Shown piece by piece: positions 1 through 6,642 of a DNA stretch of 27,426 nt (position 1 is its first letter; each line of letters starts with the position of its first letter). Source of the DNA: CAZGUG01 sp964529035 (lineage in GTDB: Bacteria; Bacillota; Clostridia; Ch29). A program made the translations under genes and the position numbers. The DNA lies in contig CAZGUG010000026.1 of assembly GCA_964529035.1 (NCBI GenBank), positions 1 to 27,426 on the forward strand, in the 5' to 3' direction. The notes below the pieces were generated by a model. It was not told the origin of the DNA. It did not search any database and was given only the letters and a program-made list of their open reading frames with translations.

Positions 1-174
1 ACAGATTAATTTAATACGTTTAAATATTATCATACCAAATACCGCTTTTCAATTGTTTGGATATTCCATCCCATAGACAAAATATTCTACTTAGATATAT
101 TATGTAATTTTGCTTAATTTGTGCCTTTTATATTAAGGGCCAGTGGCAGAACGTTCATTTCCCAATAAATTTCC
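1..174. other. AT-rich non-coding edge of window
   Basis: This stretch is AT-rich and shows no convincing ORF, ribosome site or strong hairpin. It lies upstream of the promoter of the first SAM-I leader. Any gene to the left is outside the window. Confidence 0.6.
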
Positions 175-203
175 TTGACAGGACAGTGAGCAGGTGTTAG
201 TAT
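175..203 (+). promoter_or_regulatory. Sigma-A type promoter of the DUF39 SAM-I leader
   Basis: A perfect -35 TTGACA (175-180) is followed after exactly 17 bp by TAGTAT (198-203) as the -10. Transcription would start near 210, about 23 nt before the riboswitch P1 helix. The metH leader promoter has the same -35, spacer length and -10. Confidence 0.8.
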
Positions 204-232
204 CAATCTAATACAATTTAATAAATATCATT

Positions 233-349
233 CTCATCAAGAGAGGTGGAGGGACTGGCCCTGTGAAACCTCGGCAACCTTCGGGTGTTTTTCCCTGAAA
301 AGGTGCCAACTCCAGCAGTGGGTGAAATTCAAAGCCACTGAGAGATGAG
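233..349 (+). promoter_or_regulatory. SAM-I (S-box) riboswitch aptamer
   Basis: The stretch carries the S-box core: AGAGAGGTGGAGGGACTGGC, then GAAACC, GGCAACC, GGTGCCAA and a closing GAGATGAG. The P1 helix pairs CTCATC (233-238) with GATGAG (344-349). The family binds S-adenosylmethionine and switches off downstream genes when SAM is plentiful. Its 3' P1 strand is reused in an antiterminator described with the terminator just downstream, so the control is transcriptional. Confidence 0.96.
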
Positions 350-400
350 GGAGGCAGAGTTAATGATTGTTTTTCCTCTTTCATCCGAAAGAGGTTTTTT
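344..400 (+). terminator. Antiterminator/terminator switch of SAM-I leader
   Basis: The terminator stem CCTCTTT (375-381) / AAAGAGG (388-394) is followed by six T. The competing antiterminator pairs GATGAGGGAGG (344-354) with CCTCTTTCATC (375-385), giving 11 continuous pairs including two G-T wobbles. It uses the 3' strand of P1. With SAM bound, P1 holds that strand and the terminator forms; without SAM, read-through follows. An ATG at 345 lies inside this switch and is therefore not a credible start codon. Confidence 0.92.
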
Positions 401-437
401 ATTTATCAAAATAAGCCGGTTAAAGGAGGCAGTAAAA

Positions 438-1595
438 TTGTCAAGCGCTGTTAAATGTTACGAAGAGATTAACCAAAAAATCCAGAAAGGAGATGCGGTG
501 GTGCTGACTGCCGAAGAATTCAAGCAGATGTCATCGGAGCAGGGAGTATCCGAGGCAGCACGTAAGGTTGATGTTGTCACAACGGGTACCTTCAGCCCCA
601 TGTGCTCATCCGGTGTCTTTGTCAATTTCGGCCACAGCGACCCTCCGATAAAAATGTCAAAGGTCCTGCTTAACGATGTACCGGCATATACAGGGCTTGC
701 GGCAGTGGATGCTTATATCGGTGCCACCGAACTGTCTGAGAATTGTGACAGACTGTACGGAGGAGCCCATGTCATTGAAGACCTTGTTTCGGGCAGGAAA
801 GTCAGGCTGGAGGCATTTGGCTGTAAAACCGACTGTTACCCAAAGGAAAGGGTGGATACCTACATCGATAAAAACACTCTTAATGAATGTATCCTTTTCA
901 ATCCTAGGAATGCTTATCAAAACTACGCAGCCGCCACCAACTCCGCCGACAGAACGTTGTATACCTATATGGGTACACTGCTGCCGGATTTCGGTAATAT
1001 AACCTACTGCACTTCGGGGGAATTAAGCCCCCTATTGAACGACCCCAGGCTCAGGACCATAGGCATAGGGACCAAAATTTTCCTGGGAGGCACCACTGGG
1101 TATGTTGCCTGGAACGGCACCCAGCATAATCCCGACAGGCCAAGGTCTAATAATGGTATACCCACAGGTCCGGCCTGCACCCTCAGCCTTATAGGCAACC
1201 TGAAAGATATGTCCTCCGGTTTCATCAAGGCTGCAGTATTTCAAAGGTACGGCGTAAGCCTTTATGTCGGAATAGGAGTTCCAATACCAATCCTGGACGA
1301 AGAAATGGCGAGTTTTGTTTCGGTAAGGGACAGGGATATCACTACCTCCCTTATTGATTACGGTATACCCAGACGAAACCGACCCTCTGTAAGGACAGTG
1401 GATTACAGGGAATTAAAATCCGGCACGGTGGAGCTTAATGGCAGAAAAATATCCTCATCTTCGCTTTCAAGTATATACAAGGCCAGGCAAATAGCCCTGA
1501 TACTTAAGGAATGGATAGCAAAAGGCGATTTCCTGCTGCATCAGCCAACGGACTTTCTGCCGGACAAAGGAACGGTAAAACCTTTAAGTGAATAA
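438..1595 (+). CDS. DUF39 (COG1900) homocysteine biosynthesis protein
   Basis: The protein (385 aa) belongs to the DUF39 family, represented by Methanosarcina MA1821, which takes part in making homocysteine from aspartate semialdehyde and sulfide in organisms lacking the usual acyl-homoserine route. The start is taken as TTG at 438, with AAAGGAGG eight bases upstream; the frame is open from ATG 345, but that segment contains the riboswitch terminator. Two cysteine sites stand out: Cys56 in SPMCSSG and Cys129 in EAFGCKTDC (with Cys133), where family members carry cysteines thought to handle sulfur. A glycine-rich GTKIFLGGTTGY segment follows. The C-terminal CBS pair of methanogen versions is absent. 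It overlaps the UPF0280 gene by 8 bp and is controlled by the SAM-I leader. The family call is firm; the reaction is inferred from the family and from the methionine context. Confidence 0.9.
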   Translation: MSSAVKCYEEINQKIQKGDAVVLTAEEFKQMSSEQGVSEAARKVDVVTTGTFSPMCSSGVFVNFGHSDPPIKMSKVLLNDVPAYTGLAAVDAYIGATELSENCDRLYGGAHVIEDLVSGRKVRLEAFGCKTDCYPKERVDTYIDKNTLNECILFNPRNAYQNYAAATNSADRTLYTYMGTLLPDFGNITYCTSGELSPLLNDPRLRTIGIGTKIFLGGTTGYVAWNGTQHNPDRPRSNNGIPTGPACTLSLIGNLKDMSSGFIKAAVFQRYGVSLYVGIGVPIPILDEEMASFVSVRDRDITTSLIDYGIPRRNRPSVRTVDYRELKSGTVELNGRKISSSSLSSIYKARQIALILKEWIAKGDFLLHQPTDFLPDKGTVKPLSE

Positions 1596-2340
1596 CAGCT
1601 ATCGGCCCCGGCTGTACCGAAACTCTATGGGTACAGACCGGTTCAGGTCATTTACCGTTAATTTTAAAGAAACCGACCTCTGGATAGGCGTTGACCCCGA
1701 CCATTACTGCAGCAGTATGAAGGGCCGCACGCTGGAGTATATAAAAAGAATAAGAAACCTGCTTGAGGATTATATACAAAAGCATCCGAAGTTTAAAACG
1801 TCCCTTGTACCCTGTAACACTTTGGATGACGCCCCCGGTGTCGCCAGAAGTATGGCGAAGGCTGCATCAAAAGCCGGAGTGGGACCTATGGCTGCCGTTG
1901 CCGGTGCTTTTTCACAAAAAATCGGAAGATTTCTTGAGATAAATTACGGTTTAAAGGAAATAGTTGTGGAAAACGGTGGTGATATCTACATAAATACAAA
2001 AAGACCCGCAACCCTTTCGGTCTACGCCGGGGATTGCGCTTTGTCGGATAAAATAGCAATAGAGATTCCCCCTTGCCTTTGCCCCGCAGGAGTCTGTACT
2101 TCTTCGGGGAAGGTAGGGCACTCGTTAAGCTTCGGGGTGGCGGATGCAGTAACCGTTGTATGCAAAGACACGCCTTCGGCGGATGCATACGCAACATGTT
2201 TTGCCAATGCTGTACGCTCCGGAAAGGATATTGAAGGCGTGCTTGCCATATCTGCCGGCCATGAGAACATCCTTGGGATACTGATAATAGCGGAGGACAA
2301 ACTTGGGGTCCGCGGGCAAATCAGGTTAATTCCCCTATAA
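1588..2340 (+). CDS. UPF0280 / COG2122 protein (sulfide assimilation, ApbE-like)
   Basis: The 250-aa protein is of UPF0280 type. Visible family features are the stretch DDAPGVARSMAKAA, the GPMAAVAGAF segment, VENGGDIYI, CPAGVCTSSGKVGHSLSFG and the SADAYAT motif near the C-terminus. The fold is related to ApbE flavin transferases. COG2122 members such as Methanosarcina MA1715 are needed for efficient sulfide assimilation, and the family is tied genetically to homocysteine formation with DUF39. The start is GTG at 1588, overlapping the DUF39 stop by 8 bp, so translation is probably coupled; the upstream AAGGA is far away (about 17 nt), which makes the exact start uncertain. An ATG at 1627 is an alternative. 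Expression depends on the same SAM-I leader. Confidence 0.88.
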   Translation: MNNSYRPRLYRNSMGTDRFRSFTVNFKETDLWIGVDPDHYCSSMKGRTLEYIKRIRNLLEDYIQKHPKFKTSLVPCNTLDDAPGVARSMAKAASKAGVGPMAAVAGAFSQKIGRFLEINYGLKEIVVENGGDIYINTKRPATLSVYAGDCALSDKIAIEIPPCLCPAGVCTSSGKVGHSLSFGVADAVTVVCKDTPSADAYATCFANAVRSGKDIEGVLAISAGHENILGILIIAEDKLGVRGQIRLIPL

Positions 2341-2349
2341 ATTCTCCCG

Positions 2350-2402
2350 GCAGCAGCTATGCTACCTGTCCTTGATACAGGCCCAGGTACGGCAGCTGCT
2401 GC
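2350..2402. terminator. Long hairpin between convergent gene ends
   Basis: GCAGCAGCT (2350-2358) pairs with AGCTGCTGC (2394-2402), and inside it TACCTG (2363-2368) pairs with CAGGTA (2384-2389). The hairpin sits where the UPF0280 operon (stop at 2340) meets the end of the activation-domain gene. No clean T tract follows on either strand, so it may end or stabilise transcripts without being a textbook intrinsic terminator. It includes the last codons of the minus-strand gene. Confidence 0.5.
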
Positions 2403-3051
2403 AGCTTCCCGTTCCCTGGCAAAGCCCCTTTTCTCTATCCCCCACGGGGTATATATCCTGTTTTAGCCCTACAGACCATCCGACCAGGACAGTAACCGAT
2501 TTCACCGGCTCAAGCAGACAGCCCGGGCCCATCGTTATCTCAGGTCCCGTGTCCAAAAGCGACAGTATCAGTGCCTGGTCTTCAAGCGACCAGTCACCGT
2601 ATCCCGGGCTGTATCTGAGGGAAGGATAAAGCCCACTGTCCTCTTTTTGGGTGGAAAGAAGACGGCAGAACTTCCGGACAACGGCATCCACTGCCAGAGA
2701 GCCCAGAATGTCTGCCACCGTGCCTTCCCAAAGCCGGCCTTCCCTTACGCATATATCGCTGTAACCGGGCAGTGCATCCCCTATGGTGGCAGCCATCAGC
2801 GTAGCCCTGGCAAAACCTTTTAGCCCCCTGGCCAAATAGAAGCTATTTATCGATAAAGCATCCTCCCCGAGAATTACTCTGTTCCCGCCGCAGATTTTCA
2901 ATGGGAAATCCGCCCAGTATACAACAGGACGTATACATTCGGCCAGCTCCCATACCTTCTTTTCTGCCCCTTCAAGTTCCGGCCGTGAATTTGTTATACT
3001 GTCCAAATCCGGGTTTATTGTTTTTCTATATACAGTGTGCCCATTCTCCAT
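2362..3051 (-). CDS. Stand-alone methionine synthase activation (AdoMet-binding) domain protein
   Basis: The 229-aa protein matches the vitamin B12-dependent methionine synthase activation domain, which binds SAM to remethylate cob(II)alamin that has been oxidised during turnover. The signature RYSPGYGDWSLEDQ near residues 146-160 is diagnostic of the SAM-binding site. In E. coli this is the C-terminal module of MetH; here MetH lacks it and this gene supplies it in trans. The start ATG at 3051 has a strong GAGGGAGGAAGG eight bases upstream and lies inside the end of metF (26-bp overlap). The C-terminus carries four cysteines (211, 217, 220, 225) in a C-x5-C-x2-C-x4-C pattern not needed for the SAM fold, possibly a metal or Fe-S site. 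It is the last gene of the metH-metF operon. Confidence 0.92.
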   Translation of the reverse strand: MENGHTVYRKTINPDLDSITNSRPELEGAEKKVWELAECIRPVVYWADFPLKICGGNRVILGEDALSINSFYLARGLKGFARATLMAATIGDALPGYSDICVREGRLWEGTVADILGSLAVDAVVRKFCRLLSTQKEDSGLYPSLRYSPGYGDWSLEDQALILSLLDTGPEITMGPGCLLEPVKSVTVLVGWSVGLKQDIYPVGDREKGLCQGTGSCSSCRTWACIKDR

Positions 3052-3922
3052 AGCCGGCGCCTTCCTCCCTCAATATTTCCTCTGCAAGTCCTACGTCCCC
3101 CATGGGGAAAATATGCACCCCAGGCACCATCGGCCTCATATTATGCATAAGCTCCCTCGCAATATTCACGCCAGCTTCCCTGCCTTTCTCGGCAACTCTG
3201 TCAATAAGGCCTTCGGGAACATCAACCCCGGGAACATTTTCGTTAAGGTAATGTACAAGCCTGACACTTTTAAGCGGAAGCAGTCCGTATATTATCGGCG
3301 CAAAACCTGACGGCAGCGCCCCTATGAACTTCTCCAGCTTATTTATGTCAAACACCGGCTGGGTTTGAAAAAAGCTCACCCCCGCTTCGGTCTTCCGGAT
3401 GATTCTGTCAACCTCTTCCGGCAAATCCTCAGCCCCTGGATTAGCTACCGCCCCTATAAAGAAATCCGTTTTACTGTCAAGCGGATTGTCCGTTGCATCA
3501 TATCCATCGTTAAGTTTTGCGGCAATGCCGGCCAAACCTATGGAATCAACGTCAAATATGCCGGTTGCGTCGGGATGGTCACCGGATTGAGGTTTGTCAC
3601 CGGTCAGCGCAAGTATGTTTTTCACACCCAGTGCAAAGGCGCCCAACAGTTCGGATTGAAGGCCCATTAGGTTCCTGTCTCTGCAGGTTAGATGAAAAAC
3701 AGCCTCCAGTTCAAGTTTTTCCTGTACCAGATGAGCCAGCGCAATGGGACTCATGCGCATCCTCGCCATTGGGCTGTCCGCAATGTTAACCGCATCCACC
3801 ATCCGCGCCAGCGGCCACATGCTGTTGTAAACTCCCCAGGGATTAGGCCCTTTGGGAGGGTCTATCTCCACAGTCACCACAAATTTTTTCTGCTTTAGCT
3901 TTTCCCTCAATGCACTTCCCAT
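3026..3922 (-). CDS. metF: 5,10-methylenetetrahydrofolate reductase
   Basis: The 298-aa protein is a single-domain MTHFR of the flavin TIM-barrel family, which reduces methylene-THF to methyl-THF, the methyl donor for MetH. Visible family segments are VTVEIDPPKG at the N-terminus, VNIADSP, HLTCRDRN, LALTGDKP and FFQTQPVFD. Length fits bacterial MetF, and no C-terminal extension is present. No MetV (the zinc subunit of acetogen enzymes) lies in the window, so the electron donor is not shown. The start ATG at 3922 is preceded by GGGGG eight bases upstream, one base after the metH stop, so the genes are probably co-translated. It belongs to the SAM-I controlled metH operon. Confidence 0.95.
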   Translation of the reverse strand: MGSALREKLKQKKFVVTVEIDPPKGPNPWGVYNSMWPLARMVDAVNIADSPMARMRMSPIALAHLVQEKLELEAVFHLTCRDRNLMGLQSELLGAFALGVKNILALTGDKPQSGDHPDATGIFDVDSIGLAGIAAKLNDGYDATDNPLDSKTDFFIGAVANPGAEDLPEEVDRIIRKTEAGVSFFQTQPVFDINKLEKFIGALPSGFAPIIYGLLPLKSVRLVHYLNENVPGVDVPEGLIDRVAEKGREAGVNIARELMHNMRPMVPGVHIFPMGDVGLAEEILREEGAGYGEWAHCI

Positions 3923-3923
3923 G

Positions 3924-6317
3924 TCATTTCCCCCTTAACTCTTCAATGATTCTGACCGCTCCCACCGCATCCCTGCCATATCCGTCAGCGCCGGATTCGC
4001 GGGCGAATTCCCTGGTAACAACCGCTCCCCCCACAATAATGGTTATACCGGGCAGCTTTTTCTTTAAAGCTTCTATTGTTCCTGGTATTTCAACCATAGT
4101 CGTTGTCATGAGCGCACTGAGGGCCGCAAATTCTGCATGCTCCTTAAGCGCAGCCTCCACAAACCTTTCGGGAGGAACGTTTTTGCCAAGGTCTACAACC
4201 CTGTACCCGTGGTTTTTCAGCATAACGGCAACCATATTTTTACCTATATCGTGTATATCTCCTTTGACGGTCCCAATAACCACCGTGCCTTTATCGGCTA
4301 TGTTTCCCCTTGCACCAAGCCTTTTTTCCAGTATACCGAAGGCCTTCTGTGCCGTCTCTGCGCTCAGCATGAGCTGGGGTAGATAGTACTCGCCTTTTGC
4401 ATATAAATCGCCAACAATGTCAAGGGCCGGAATAAGTCCCCTGTCAATTACCTCCCGGGCTTCCAATCCCTGATTAAGCAGCTTTTCAACCACAGTTTCT
4501 ATGTTTTCCGTACCCTTTATTACAGCCCGCTTGACGGTATCAACGCTGCACTGTTCCCCCGCTACCACCCGAATACCCCCGGATTTGGTTTGATTATGTT
4601 TGTTTTTTAGAAAGCTTTGGGCATTTGCATCCCTACCCGCCAGCAGTGATGCAGCCTGCCACGCCTCCATAACAGCATTGTCCAGCGGATTGACAATTGC
4701 CGCATCCAGCCCGTGGGATATGGCCATTGTCAGAAACGCTGCGTTTATACTGCTCCTTTGGGGCAGTCCGTGGGATACGTTGCTTATCCCGAGTATTGTG
4801 TTTACGCCAAGTCTTTCCTTTATCATCCTTACCGCCTTAAGTGTCTCAATGGCAGCGGCGCTGCCGGTTGCCACGGTGAGTACAAGGGCGTCTATATAAA
4901 TATCCCTTTTGGGGATACCGTAACCGGCACATTCATCTACAATCCTCGCCGCAACTTTAAAACGCTCTTCTGCGGTGGCGGGAATACCCGCATCATCCAG
5001 GGTGAGACCAATAACCGCACCGCCGTATCTTTTAACCAGGGGCAATATCCTGTCAAGGTTTTTCCGTTCACCGTTTACAGAGTTTACAAGGGCCTTTCCG
5101 TGGTATGTCCTGATCCCCGTTTCTATAACTGCGGGGTTGGTTGAATCGATAACAAGGGGTGTCTTTAAACTTCTCTGAAGTATATTTACAATACGGTACA
5201 TGGCATCGGCCTGGTCTATTCCCGGGGTGCCAACGTTAATATCCAGCAGATGGGCTCCCCTGTTGACCTGGGCTTCCGCCTCATCACGTATTGCCTGGTA
5301 ATCCCTGTACTTCAAGCTTTCTATTATGGCCTTTCGCGCCGTGGGGTTTATCCTTTCTCCTATAATTATGGGCATTGTATCGGGATTAGTCCTGACAACC
5401 CTGTCACTGCTTGCCAGCCTGCCCGCTGCATTCCGGTTTATATGTACGGGACGTTTTATATGCAATGTTCTTTCTTTAAGAAGCCGGGTATGTTCGGGGG
5501 TGCTTCCGCAGCAGCTGCCCAAAAGATTTGCCCCGCCGGCGAAGTATGGCTCCATAGCCTTTACAAAATCTGCCGGCCCCAAGGGATAACGGGTCTTACC
5601 GGTCCTTATGTCAGGTATCCCAGCATTTGGCTGGACAATAACCGGCAAACCTGTGTTTTTACGCATTTCCATAATGTTTTGGTAAAGCTCCTTTGGACCC
5701 CCCGAGCAGTTTGCCCCCACAGCCGCAGCACCCAGGCCCTCCAGCACAACCGCAGCGGCAGCCGGACTTACACCGGTCAGGGTACGCTTACCGCTGAATG
5801 TAAGACAGCAGATTACCGGAATACCGCATACGTCTCTGGCTGCCAGAAGTGCCGCTCGCAGCTCCCCCAGATCGCCAAAGGTTTCAAGCAGAATAAAGTC
5901 AGGCATTGCACTGGTCAGGGCCTCAATCTGCTCCCTAAACACGTCATATGCAGTTACTAAGGCCATATCCCCCGCCGGCTCCACAAAGCGTCCGGTAGGC
6001 CCGACCGATGCAGCCACATAAACTTTTGTACCTTGAGCTGCGCTGCGGGCAATTTCCACCGCTTTCAGGTTAATGTCCCTGACCCTGTCCTCCATGTGAT
6101 ACTGCGACAGTTTAACCCTGTTTCCTCCAAAGGAGTTGGTGGTAATCACGTCGGCTTTGGCCTGTATGTAAGCTTTATGTATTTTCAGAACCTCATCGGG
6201 CGCCTCAAGATTAATACTCTCCGGACAAGCACCGGCCTTCAATCCCTTTTCCATAAGCATTGTTCCCATGGCACCGTCAAAAACCAAGATCCTATCCAAT
6301 GCCTGTTTACTGTCCAT
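3924..6317 (-). CDS. metH: Cobalamin-dependent methionine synthase, lacking activation domain
   Basis: MetH moves the methyl group of methyl-THF through cobalamin to homocysteine. The 797-aa protein has the homocysteine-binding barrel (about 1-300; FDGAMGTML, zinc ligands Cys204, Cys269 and Cys270), the pterin-binding barrel (about 316-570; IIIGERINPTARKA, INVGTPG), the four-helix cobalamin cap (about 590-670) and the cobalamin-binding domain, with the DIHDIG lower-ligand motif at 687-692 and an IIVGGA turn. It stops there, without the SAM-binding activation domain of E. coli MetH; the third gene of the operon provides that. The start is ATG 6317, with GGGAGG seven bases upstream. The frame stays open to 6371, but that part encodes the leader terminator. 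Control is by the upstream SAM-I riboswitch. Confidence 0.96.
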   Translation of the reverse strand: MDSKQALDRILVFDGAMGTMLMEKGLKAGACPESINLEAPDEVLKIHKAYIQAKADVITTNSFGGNRVKLSQYHMEDRVRDINLKAVEIARSAAQGTKVYVAASVGPTGRFVEPAGDMALVTAYDVFREQIEALTSAMPDFILLETFGDLGELRAALLAARDVCGIPVICCLTFSGKRTLTGVSPAAAAVVLEGLGAAAVGANCSGGPKELYQNIMEMRKNTGLPVIVQPNAGIPDIRTGKTRYPLGPADFVKAMEPYFAGGANLLGSCCGSTPEHTRLLKERTLHIKRPVHINRNAAGRLASSDRVVRTNPDTMPIIIGERINPTARKAIIESLKYRDYQAIRDEAEAQVNRGAHLLDINVGTPGIDQADAMYRIVNILQRSLKTPLVIDSTNPAVIETGIRTYHGKALVNSVNGERKNLDRILPLVKRYGGAVIGLTLDDAGIPATAEERFKVAARIVDECAGYGIPKRDIYIDALVLTVATGSAAAIETLKAVRMIKERLGVNTILGISNVSHGLPQRSSINAAFLTMAISHGLDAAIVNPLDNAVMEAWQAASLLAGRDANAQSFLKNKHNQTKSGGIRVVAGEQCSVDTVKRAVIKGTENIETVVEKLLNQGLEAREVIDRGLIPALDIVGDLYAKGEYYLPQLMLSAETAQKAFGILEKRLGARGNIADKGTVVIGTVKGDIHDIGKNMVAVMLKNHGYRVVDLGKNVPPERFVEAALKEHAEFAALSALMTTTMVEIPGTIEALKKKLPGITIIVGGAVVTREFARESGADGYGRDAVGAVRIIEELRGK

Positions 6318-6336
6318 AACCATCCCTCCCGGAATC

Positions 6337-6387
6337 AAAAATCCCCCCCCTGGCAAACAGGAAGGGTCCAACTAACAACCTTATCTG
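6337..6387 (-). terminator. Terminator/antiterminator of the metH SAM-I leader
   Basis: On the minus strand CCCTTCCTG (6366-6358) pairs with CAGGGGGGG (6352-6344), including two G-T pairs, followed by GATTTTTG. A competing helix can form between CAGATAAGG (6387-6379, the 3' side of P1) and CCTTCCTG (6365-6358), with a small internal loop. This gives the usual S-box OFF/ON choice. The T run is short and the G run long, so efficiency is uncertain. Confidence 0.7.
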
Positions 6388-6486
6388 CCAGAACAACAGT
6401 TCTGCTGGAATTGGCACCTTTTCAGACATTGGTCTGAAGGTTGCCGAGGTTTCACAGGGCCAGTCCCTCCACCTACTCTCGATAAG
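6380..6486 (-). promoter_or_regulatory. SAM-I (S-box) riboswitch aptamer of the metH operon
   Basis: Read on the minus strand it shows CTTATC...GAGAG, GGTGGAGGGACTGGCCC, GTGAAACC, CGGCAACC, GGTGCCAATTCC and closing GATAAG, with P1 pairing 6486-6481 to 6385-6380. The block GGTGGAGGGACTGGCCCTGT is identical to the first riboswitch. It would repress metH, metF and the activation gene when SAM is abundant. Confidence 0.96.
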
Positions 6487-6538
6487 AGCAACATTTAATT
6501 TTTAAGGTTCTCTGAAGTAAATAAATTTATTATACAGA

Positions 6539-6567
6539 ATACTAACAGGTTCGCTGTGGTTTGTCAA
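6539..6567 (-). promoter_or_regulatory. Promoter of the metH SAM-I leader
   Basis: On the minus strand TTGACA (6567-6562) is separated by 17 bp from TAGTAT (6544-6539). This is the same arrangement and the same hexamers as the promoter at 175-203. Transcription would begin near 6532, about 45 nt before the aptamer. Confidence 0.78.
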
Positions 6568-6642
6568 CAGCAATTTATTGAATCAATATATATGCTGCCA
6601 TCATATTATGTTATAAGCGCATATTTCAAAGGGAGATAAGAC

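Noticed and set aside
5250..5960. A 236-codon open frame on the plus strand within metH
   Set aside because: It is antisense to the strongly conserved metH coding region, has no ribosome site or recognisable domain, and is explained by the codon bias of the real gene.
6568..6642. Promoter for the class V aminotransferase gene
   Set aside because: TTGAAT and TATTAT words exist but are 20 bp apart, so no promoter could be assigned with confidence.
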